Source: Ignavibacteriales bacterium CG12_big_fil_rev_8_21_14_0_65_30_8
GTDB taxonomy: Bacteria > Bacteroidota > Ignavibacteria > Ignavibacteriales > Ignavibacteriaceae
DNA: 13,228 nt
Reading direction: 5' to 3'
Assembly (NCBI GenBank): GCA_002783525.1
Contig: PFGS01000120.1
Coordinates: 1 to 13,228, forward strand
Shown piece after piece: positions 7,758-13,228 of the stretch; position 1 is the stretch's first letter, and each line of letters begins with the position of its first letter. The notes under the pieces are model-generated. The model searched no databases. It worked only from the letters and a program-made list of their open reading frames with translations, and had not been told where the DNA came from. The position numbers and the translations under genes were made by a program.

Positions 7758-8240
7758 ATGAAAAACACAAAAATACTATTTGTCTGTTTAGGCAATATTT
7801 GCAGATCCCCTGCTGCAGAAGCAATTATGACAAAGAAAATTAATGATGCCGGTCTTCAATGGAATATTTCTGTCGATTCTGCAGGAGTTATGGGGTACCA
7901 CACAGGCGAACAAGCTGATATGCGGATGAAACAACATGCGAATTTGAGAGGATATGAAATTACAAGCATTGCAAGAAGATTCAATCCTGAAAAAGATTTT
8001 AATGATTTCGATTTCATTATTACGATGGATAATGAAAATTACAGTGATATAAATGCAAAAGATATTGAAGGAAAATATTACAATAAAATTCATAAAATGG
8101 TTGAATTCTGTGCTACAAATAAAGTAGATGAAGTACCGGACCCCTATTATGGCGGAAAAGAAGGCTTTGAAAAAGTATTGGATATTTTAGAAGATGGTTG
8201 TGAAGGATTATTAAAAAAAATAAATGATGGAACAGAATAA
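7758..8240 (+). CDS. Low-molecular-weight protein tyrosine phosphatase family enzyme (possible protein-ribulosamine-5-phosphatase)
   Basis: 160 residues, standard LMW-PTP length. The phosphate-binding loop is CLGNICRS with nucleophile Cys10 and Arg16 (C-x5-R) next to Ser17, and the general acid is Asp128 in DPYYGG (128-133). SVDSAG (38-43) and FDFIITMDNEN (84-94) are typical of the fold. Cytoplasmic. The downstream kinase gene starts inside this one (17-base overlap), so the two are a translationally coupled pair. In Thermus thermophilus the same phosphatase-kinase operon exists, and its LMW-PTP removes 5-phosphates from ribulosamines as well as phosphotyrosine. Here a role in sugar-damage repair is inferred from that pairing; a purely phosphotyrosine role cannot be excluded. 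No Wzc-like tyrosine kinase or polysaccharide cluster is adjacent. Confidence 0.93.
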   Translation: MKNTKILFVCLGNICRSPAAEAIMTKKINDAGLQWNISVDSAGVMGYHTGEQADMRMKQHANLRGYEITSIARRFNPEKDFNDFDFIITMDNENYSDINAKDIEGKYYNKIHKMVEFCATNKVDEVPDPYYGGKEGFEKVLDILEDGCEGLLKKINDGTE

Positions 8241-9099
8241 AAATATTTTTAATAATATTGAAGGAATTACTAACTCTAAAATCATTTCCACCTCTTCCCT
8301 TTCCGGAGGTTGTATTAGTAATGCTTATAAAATTACACTGCAGGACAAAAAAAATCTCTTCCTAAAAATAAACAGTTCACATCCAAAAGATATGTTTCAT
8401 AAAGAAGCTAATGGATTAAACGAACTTGCAAAACCAAATATTATTAAAATTCCAAAAGTAATTGCTGTAAATGATACTTTTATACTTTTAGAATTTATAG
8501 GAAATGGTATTAAGCAAAAAGATTTTTTTGAAAACTTTGGAAGATCTTTTGCAGAAATGCACAAATTTACATTAGAGACTTTCGGATTTTACGAAGATAA
8601 TTATATAGGTTCCACACCTCAAATAAACATTCCAAACGAAAAAGAGAAAATTGATTGGACAGCTTTTTATTTTAGCAAAAGAATATTGTTTCAATTTAAT
8701 CTGGCTGAAAATAACGGTTTTGCCACTGATGAACTCAGAAAAGGAATATCATTTCTTGAAAGTAATATTGAAAATATTTTGAAAGGAAGTGAAGAGCTTC
8801 CTTCATTATTACACGGGGATCTTTGGAGCGGGAATTATATGGTAAATGAAAAAGGTAAAGCCAGCTTGATTGATCCCGCAGTTTATTACGGACACAGGGA
8901 AGCAGACCTTGCAATGACAAAACTTTTTGGTGGATTTAGTGAAAGTTTTTATAAATCCTACAATGAATCCTTTCCTTTAAAAGATGGTTGCAACTATAGA
9001 GAAAATATTTACAAACTTTACCACGTACTAAATCATTTAAATTTATTTGGAAGCGGATATTATTCTCAAGCGGTTAGTTTAATTAAAAGTTACTACTAG
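8224..9099 (+). CDS. Fructosamine-3-kinase family protein (likely ribulosamine/erythrulosamine 3-kinase)
   Basis: 291 residues, full family length. The P-loop SGGCISNAY (27-35) carries Cys30; Lys48 in LFLKIN is the ATP-binding lysine. The catalytic loop is HGDLWSGN (197-204) with Asp199, and IDPAVYYGHREADLAM (216-231) holds metal-binding Asp217. The C-terminal HVLNHLNLFGSGY (267-279) is the family signature. It phosphorylates C3 of sugar-amine adducts so that the modification falls off spontaneously. Most tested bacterial members act on ribulosamines or erythrulosamines, not fructosamines, which suggests repair of damage by ribose 5-phosphate or erythrose 4-phosphate. It starts at ATGATG inside the phosphatase gene (17-base overlap); the second Met at 8227 is an alternative start. 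A bidirectional hairpin follows the stop. Confidence 0.93.
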   Translation: MMEQNKNIFNNIEGITNSKIISTSSLSGGCISNAYKITLQDKKNLFLKINSSHPKDMFHKEANGLNELAKPNIIKIPKVIAVNDTFILLEFIGNGIKQKDFFENFGRSFAEMHKFTLETFGFYEDNYIGSTPQINIPNEKEKIDWTAFYFSKRILFQFNLAENNGFATDELRKGISFLESNIENILKGSEELPSLLHGDLWSGNYMVNEKGKASLIDPAVYYGHREADLAMTKLFGGFSESFYKSYNESFPLKDGCNYRENIYKLYHVLNHLNLFGSGYYSQAVSLIKSYY

Positions 9100-9117
9100 T
9101 TAGAACCTAATAAAAAT

Positions 9118-9149
9118 ACCCGTTCAGTTTTTTCTACCAAACGGGTTTT
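9118..9149. terminator. Bidirectional terminator between convergent genes
   Basis: ACCCGTT (9118-9124) pairs with AACGGGT (9140-9146) around a 15-base loop. It has TTTT on the plus-strand side (9146-9149) and, read on the minus strand, an ATTTTTA tract on the other side. It lies in the 69-base gap between the kinase stop (9099) and the FKBP stop (9169), so it can serve both. Confidence 0.72.
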
Positions 9150-9168
9150 AAAAAATTACAATTAAATT

Positions 9169-10011
9169 TTACTTTGTTTCCGATTTTTTAATATCAATCA
9201 TTTCCAGGTCAAATATTAAATCTGAATTTGGAGGGATTGCACCCATTGCTCTTTCACCATAAGCTAATTTAGCGGGAATAAGCAATCTATATTTAGAGCC
9301 CTTGTTCATCATAGCAGTACCTTCCTGAAATCCGTCAATCATTCTTTGAATTTTAAATGGATATGAAATAGGGTCGCCTCTTTCAACAGAACTGTCGAAT
9401 TTTTTTCCGTTTGTTAAATAACCTGAATAATTTAATGTTATTACATCTCCGGAATCCGGTACAGGGCCAGTTCCTTGCTCAATAATAATATATTTTAAGC
9501 CGCTTTTTGTTGTTATATATTTTGTACTGTCAACTTCCCATAGTTCAACTTTTACAAGTTCGTGAGCTGTTAACAATTCGACTACTAATTTTATATCAGA
9601 ATTTGGTGGGATAGTTCTGAAACCTGTTGGGCCATAAGCTAATTTAGAAGGAATTATGATTGTTCTTGTTCCACCTTCTTTCATTCCAACAATTCCTTCA
9701 GTTGCTCCTTTTACAAAACCACCGTCTTCATTTAAAATATATTTTATTGGTCTGTCATAAACATAAGAATCACCCAATCTGGCTTTTATTCTTGTTGTAT
9801 CTTTTGACCAGTCTGAAAAAATATTTGTTGAATCTTGTATTATCCAGGCTCTAAAATGCAAGGATACAAAATCACCTGTTTTTGCAACATTGCCTGTTCC
9901 AACAGTATCGTCTTTAAACATTAAACCGGATTCTGTTTTTACTACTTCATTTTTATCAGAGCATCCGATTATTGTAAAAGCAATAAATAAAATTGATATA
10001 AATAATTTCAT
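9169..10011 (-). CDS. Lipoprotein with two FKBP-type peptidyl-prolyl isomerase domains
   Basis: 280 residues. Signal peptide MKLFISILFIAFTIIGC with lipobox IIGC places Cys17 as the lipidated residue, so the protein is membrane-anchored in the envelope. FKBP domain 2 (about 187-273) looks active: Tyr195, GKKFDSS with Phe205/Asp206, MIDGF 224-228, IPAKLAYG 245-252 and IPPNSDLIFDLE 259-270. Domain 1 (about 45-150) keeps the frame (IPSKLAYG 120-127, IPPNSD 134-139) but has Phe53 for the Tyr, FSD in place of FDSS, Ala103 where Trp/Phe normally sits and no C-terminal Phe, so it is probably non-catalytic. Likely a folding helper for exported proteins. Start ATG 10011 is supported by AAGGAAG (10022-10016 on the minus strand), four bases upstream. 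It converges on the fructosamine kinase gene. Confidence 0.92.
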   Translation of the reverse strand: MKLFISILFIAFTIIGCSDKNEVVKTESGLMFKDDTVGTGNVAKTGDFVSLHFRAWIIQDSTNIFSDWSKDTTRIKARLGDSYVYDRPIKYILNEDGGFVKGATEGIVGMKEGGTRTIIIPSKLAYGPTGFRTIPPNSDIKLVVELLTAHELVKVELWEVDSTKYITTKSGLKYIIIEQGTGPVPDSGDVITLNYSGYLTNGKKFDSSVERGDPISYPFKIQRMIDGFQEGTAMMNKGSKYRLLIPAKLAYGERAMGAIPPNSDLIFDLEMIDIKKSETK

Positions 10012-10144
10012 TATACTTCCTTATTTTTTTGATAAGTCTAAATATATTTATTTAAGTGGAAAATTCATAAAAATAGTTAAAAATTTTATTTTCTATTAGA
10101 TAATTCATATTATATATTAGTAATAAATAATAAATATAAGTGAA

Positions 10145-10747
10145 ATGCTGTCAATTCTTTTCCTATTAATTATGATAAATTCAAACAATTATAATATCCA
10201 AAATAAAGATGTTATAGTTGACTGCAATTATACTTTTAAAGAAGCAATTGAAAATTTAAACTCTCCGAATGAATTAAGTTCAGATCTAAAATTAATTACA
10301 GTTTTATATTATTCATTTGATGATAAGTTACACAAGGGACAAATTGTAATACACAAAGATCTAGCAAAAGATGCTATAAATATTTTTGAAATTATAAAAG
10401 AAAAGAAATTCAAAATTGCCAAAGTAATACCCATCGTTTTCTATAATTGGTCAGATGATAAAAGTATGCTTGACAATAATACTTCTGCTTTTAATTACAG
10501 ATTTATAGCCGGTACAAAAAAACTTTCAAATCACGCAACAGGCAGAGCAATTGATATCAATCCATTATTAAATCCTCAAGTGTTTAAAGATAGAGTTTAT
10601 CCTTCAACAGCAAAATATGATCCTAAAAAGGAAGGAACTATTACTGTAAACTCATTTATTGTTAAAGAATTTAAAAAGATGGGCTGGGATTGGGGCGGGG
10701 ATTGGAAAAGTTCAAAAGATTATCAGCATTTTGAAAAACTCAAATAG
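10145..10747 (+). CDS. M15-family zinc peptidase (D-alanyl-D-alanine carboxypeptidase/endolysin type)
   Basis: 200 residues. A short hydrophobic N-terminus (LSILFLLIMI, 2-11) is probably an export signal, though brief and lacking a basic n-region. The M15 zinc site is complete: His130 and Asp137 in LSNHATGRAIDINP (127-140) and His195 in DYQHFEK (192-198), with Asp192 as a likely catalytic partner. NTSAFNYR (112-119) and WDWGGDWKSSKDYQHF (181-196) match the M15C-type subgroup. Such enzymes cut peptide cross-bridges or stems in peptidoglycan. It is transcribed divergently from the FKBP lipoprotein with a 133-base AT-rich spacer that shows no clear boxes. No holin or phage gene is nearby, so cell-wall remodelling is more likely than a phage endolysin. 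Confidence 0.88.
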   Translation: MLSILFLLIMINSNNYNIQNKDVIVDCNYTFKEAIENLNSPNELSSDLKLITVLYYSFDDKLHKGQIVIHKDLAKDAINIFEIIKEKKFKIAKVIPIVFYNWSDDKSMLDNNTSAFNYRFIAGTKKLSNHATGRAIDINPLLNPQVFKDRVYPSTAKYDPKKEGTITVNSFIVKEFKKMGWDWGGDWKSSKDYQHFEKLK

Positions 10748-10751
10748 GATA

Positions 10752-10810
10752 TATGGATGTATGATTGTATGAATGTATGTTTTTAAAGATTATGTCTATT
10801 CAACCATACA
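10752..10810. repeat. 8-bp tandem repeat with imperfect inverted copy
   Basis: TATGGATG, TATGATTG, TATGAATG and TATG follow each other at 10752-10779, about 3.5 copies of TATGRNTG. Downstream, 10798-10810 (TTCAACCATACA region) is an imperfect reverse complement of 10759-10771, matching at 11 of 13 positions, so the segment could fold as a hairpin with a 26-base loop. It starts 4 bases after the M15 peptidase stop and fills most of the 109-base gap before the next gene. It may act in RNA 3' end stability or be a degenerate dispersed repeat; I see no other copy in this window and no T tract. Confidence 0.55.
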
Positions 10811-10856
10811 GTAATACAGATTACAATTTGAAAGTGATTTTACATTTTAGACTACT

Positions 10857-12359
10857 ATGAAATTATTGAATATTAAAAATATTAAATGGCTGTTAATTAT
10901 ATCTTTTCTTTTCCATTTAATTACATCTGTTTACAGTGTCGGTTTTCATCATCTCGACGAACATTACCAAATTCTTGAGTTTGCAAATTATAAATTAGGT
11001 AATAATCTACCTTCTGATCTTCCATGGGAGTTTGAAGCTAAGCTAAGGCCATCTATTCAACCGGCTATTGCATTTCTAATTATCAAAACTTCGCAACTAG
11101 TTGGAATTTCTAATCCTTTTGATCAAGCAATGATAATGAGGATATTGTCTTCAATTCTATCATTACTATCAGTAATTCTTTTGGTTTATATCTTTAGAGA
11201 TGAAATTAAATCTGAAAAACTTTTAAAATGGTTTTTGCTTTTATCTTTTTTCTTGTGGTTTGCAGTTTATGCTCAAGTAAGATTTTCATCTGAAGGATGG
11301 TCAGGTTCAATATTTTTTATTGGTTTCGCTCTGCTCTATTATTTAAAAACAAAAGAAAAATCTTTAATTGCTTATTTAAGTATTGGATTGATGTTCGGGT
11401 TTGCATTCATTTTCAGATATCAAATTGGATTTCTTGTCCTTGGATTGATATTATGGTTATTAATAATTGATAGGTTTGAATTCAGAAAAATATTTTTAAT
11501 TTGTACCGGAATTGTGTTTGCTATTCTTATAGGTGTATTAATTGACAGATGGTTTTATGGTGAATGGACTTTCTCTGTTTGGAATTATTTTCAGTTTAAT
11601 ATTTTAAAAGGAAAAGTTTCAAATTTTGGTGTTCATCCTTGGCATTTTTATATAACAGAAATCTTCTGGAAAGCCGTTCCCCCATTTAGTTTGTTCTTAA
11701 TTACACTACCCTTAATATGGTTTATTTTCAAACCAAAAAATATTTTTACGTGGATGTTAGTTCCTTTTTTATTCATCCATTTCTTAATTGGACATAAGGA
11801 GTTCAGGTTTTTATTTCCCCTTATAAATATAATTCCATTATTTATAATTTTAGGATTTCAAGAATTAGAAAAAGATAAATTCAAAAAAATAGGTCTGATA
11901 ATTCAAGGGAAAAAATGGAAATGGTTTATATATTTATTTGTAGTAGTAAATTTTATCTATTTAATTAATATTTGTTTCAGGCCGGCTGATTATTATGTTT
12001 CTCTTTATCAATTCATCTATAATAATTATGAAAATGTAAAAACTGAGCTTATTTTTTCAAATGAAGATCCATATTTGAGAGCCCCTGAACCTGCTAATTT
12101 TTATAAGAGTAATAACTTATCAACTAGGAGTGTAGTTGATGCGGATAGTCTGCAAGATGTAGTGAATGGGAAAAAATATGATAAATTTTTATTGATGACA
12201 GATACATTTTTATTGGATAAAAAATACAGATCACAAAATTTAGAATTCAAAAAAGTGTATTCTAATCTGCCAAAATGGGTTGAGAATTTTAATTATAACA
12301 ATTGGTTGGCAAGGACGCGGATTTTTACTTTATATGAAATTTCAAAGATTAAAAATTAA
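10857..12359 (+). CDS. GT22-family (ALG9/PIG-B-like) integral membrane glycosyltransferase
   Basis: 500 residues with many membrane segments (for example 11-29, 94-113, 125-140, 151-163, 170-205, 211-229, 276-291, 299-312, 319-334, 355-371) and a soluble C-terminal part from about 375. GT22 marks are visible: FHHLDEHYQ (30-38) with catalytic candidates Asp34/Glu35 on the first outside loop, LPWEFEAKLRPSIQPA (55-70), HPWHFYIT (260-267) and GHKEFRFLFP (312-321), all recognisable from eukaryotic ALG9, ALG12 and PIG-B mannosyltransferases. Such GT-C enzymes use a lipid-linked sugar donor on the non-cytoplasmic face. Acceptor and sugar are unknown here, and no other glycan gene is adjacent. Its stop is two bases from the lptB stop on the opposite strand, so the 3' ends must overlap. 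No ribosome binding site is evident. Confidence 0.85.
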   Translation: MKLLNIKNIKWLLIISFLFHLITSVYSVGFHHLDEHYQILEFANYKLGNNLPSDLPWEFEAKLRPSIQPAIAFLIIKTSQLVGISNPFDQAMIMRILSSILSLLSVILLVYIFRDEIKSEKLLKWFLLLSFFLWFAVYAQVRFSSEGWSGSIFFIGFALLYYLKTKEKSLIAYLSIGLMFGFAFIFRYQIGFLVLGLILWLLIIDRFEFRKIFLICTGIVFAILIGVLIDRWFYGEWTFSVWNYFQFNILKGKVSNFGVHPWHFYITEIFWKAVPPFSLFLITLPLIWFIFKPKNIFTWMLVPFLFIHFLIGHKEFRFLFPLINIIPLFIILGFQELEKDKFKKIGLIIQGKKWKWFIYLFVVVNFIYLINICFRPADYYVSLYQFIYNNYENVKTELIFSNEDPYLRAPEPANFYKSNNLSTRSVVDADSLQDVVNGKKYDKFLLMTDTFLLDKKYRSQNLEFKKVYSNLPKWVENFNYNNWLARTRIFTLYEISKIKN

Positions 12360-12361
12360 TT

Positions 12362-13096
12362 TTAATATCTATTCAGCTTAAATTTTTCTCCTAAATAAAG
12401 TTTCTTTATTTCTTCATCTTCAGCTAATTCTTTAGCACTTCCGTGTTTAAATATTCTGCCATTGATCAAAATATAGGCATTATCAACAATGCTTAAAGTC
12501 TCGTGGACATTGTGGTCAGTAATTAAAACTCCAATTCCCTTCTTTTTTAAATTACCTACAATATTCATTATATCTTCAACTGCAATCGGATCTACTCCGG
12601 CAAATGGTTCATCCAAAAGCATAAATTTTGGATCAGTCGCCAGTGAACGTGCAATTTCAGTTCTTCTCCTTTCACCACCGCTAAGTTGATAGCCGATATT
12701 TTTTCTTATGTGAGTAATTCCAAGTTCCTCAAGTAAACTCTCACATTTTTCTTTCCTTTCATTTTTTTCGAGTCCGTTTAATTCCAAAACGGCTAAAAGA
12801 TTATCTTCAACAGTAAGTTTTCTAAATACTGATGCTTCCTGTGGTAAATATCCAATTCCCATTCTTGCTCTTTTGTACATTGGGACTCTAGTTATTTCTT
12901 CGTCATTCAAAAAAACCTTTCCACTCTCTGGTTTTATCATTCCGGTTATCATATAAAAAGTTGTGGTTTTACCTGCTCCGTTTGGACCAAGCAGACCCAC
13001 AATTTCACCTTTGGATACTTTTAGTGAAGCACCGTCAACTACTCTGCGTTTTTTGTAAATCTTAATTAAATTTTCACTTCTTAACGTTTCTGTCAT
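12362..13096 (-). CDS. lptB: LptB, ATPase of the LPS export ABC transporter
   Basis: 244 residues, typical LptB length. Walker A GPNGAGKT (37-44), Q-loop Gln86 in GYLPQEASVFRKLTVEDNL, signature LSGGERRRTEIAR (138-150), Walker B MLLDEP (159-164) with catalytic Glu163, FAGVDPIAV (165-173) and switch His195 in ITDHNV. The YLPQEASVFRKL and DEPFAGVDPIAV patterns are diagnostic of LptB over other ABC ATPases. It powers extraction of lipopolysaccharide from the inner membrane with LptFG and passes it to LptC/LptA. The ATG (13096) is one base after the stop of the upstream gene on the same strand (TAG-T-ATG), so translation is coupled, as expected for an lpt operon. It converges on the GT22 gene with no space for an independent terminator. 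Confidence 0.96.
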   Translation of the reverse strand: MTETLRSENLIKIYKKRRVVDGASLKVSKGEIVGLLGPNGAGKTTTFYMITGMIKPESGKVFLNDEEITRVPMYKRARMGIGYLPQEASVFRKLTVEDNLLAVLELNGLEKNERKEKCESLLEELGITHIRKNIGYQLSGGERRRTEIARSLATDPKFMLLDEPFAGVDPIAVEDIMNIVGNLKKKGIGVLITDHNVHETLSIVDNAYILINGRIFKHGSAKELAEDEEIKKLYLGEKFKLNRY

Positions 13097-13097
13097 A

Positions 13098-13228
13098 CTA
13101 ATTCAAATACTTCTTAATGTTTCTTAATAGCTTGCTCTTTACAGGTTTTATTTTAAAAGGAACATATTTGGGTAAAGTAAATTCATCTTCTTTTCCTTCA
13201 ACCAGTCTTTCAGGATGAAATTCTGTGT
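13098..13228 (-). CDS. C-terminal end of a gene upstream of lptB; possibly an LptA/OstA-type export component
   Basis: On the minus strand a frame enters from the window edge and ends with TAG at 13100-13098, leaving 42 residues: a polar segment TEFHPERLVEGKEDEF, then LPKYVPFKIKPVKSKLL and a basic end RNIKKYLN. No domain signature is visible in this tail. Genes directly before lptB are usually lptC or lptA/ostA, and the one-base gap to the lptB start shows a shared operon. The identity is inferred from position only. Confidence 0.5.
   Translation of the reverse strand, partial: TEFHPERLVEGKEDEFTLPKYVPFKIKPVKSKLLRNIKKYLN

Noticed and set aside
7788..8093. Minus-strand open frame in the phosphatase gene (and similar at 3060-3305, 8735-8920 and 12489-12689)
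   Set aside because: All are opposite strongly conserved coding motifs and show no domain, start or neighbour support.
9660..10099. Plus-strand open frames (9660-9854, 9890-10099) opposite the FKBP gene
   Set aside because: They are Leu/Phe-rich shadows of a clear FKBP coding sequence and have no start signals.
10145..10747. M15 peptidase as a prophage endolysin
   Set aside because: There is no holin, spanin, tail or integrase gene nearby, and it has a hydrophobic N-terminus suited to export.

Overview
The window is an AT-rich, gene-dense stretch of what looks like an ordinary chromosome. It comes from a Gram-negative (two-membrane) bacterium, probably of the Bacteroidota/Chlorobiota/Ignavibacteriota group; this is inferred from protein style only. 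LptB implies an LPS-type outer membrane, and two putative lipoproteins and a periplasmic-type M15 peptidase fit an envelope-rich lifestyle. Most genes lack a strong Shine-Dalgarno sequence and two appear to use TTG starts. I see no transposase, integrase, phage gene, CRISPR array, rRNA or tRNA.

Layout. 1-258 (minus) is the N-terminal end of a gene that runs off the window, tentatively the TBP-like domain of ribonuclease HIII. 333-2339 (minus) is a soluble PAS-PAS-GAF histidine kinase with no response regulator nearby. A 194-bp divergent spacer leads to a plus-strand iron block: feoA (2534-2755), feoB (2752-4785, start moved to the ATG that overlaps the feoA stop), a Fur-family regulator (TTG start, 4869-5318) and an RNase Z-like metallo-beta-lactamase-fold hydrolase (5339-6058). 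Next come a TolB-like beta-propeller lipoprotein (6109-7167) and a membrane-anchored OB-fold protein (7232-7645), closed by a clear terminator.

7758-9099 is a two-gene overlapping operon: a low-molecular-weight tyrosine phosphatase followed by a fructosamine-3-kinase family protein. This pairing is known from other bacteria, where it is linked to removal of ribulosamine-type sugar damage from proteins, and it is the most functionally informative association here. A bidirectional hairpin separates it from a convergent, minus-strand lipoprotein with two FKBP domains (9169-10011). Divergent from that is an M15 peptidase (10145-10747), then a small 8-bp tandem repeat and hairpin, and a GT22 (ALG9/PIG-B-like) polytopic glycosyltransferase (10857-12359). 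The latter converges almost end-to-end on lptB (12362-13096), which is preceded, one base apart, by the 3' end of another minus-strand gene (13098-13228), by position perhaps an Lpt/OstA component.

I do not find a convincing undescribed system. The items most worth a second look are the sugar-damage repair pair with its P-loop cysteine, the G4 substitution in FeoB, the hydrolase attached to the Fe/Fur cluster, the degenerate first FKBP domain, the bacterial GT22 enzyme and the small repeat at 10752-10810.
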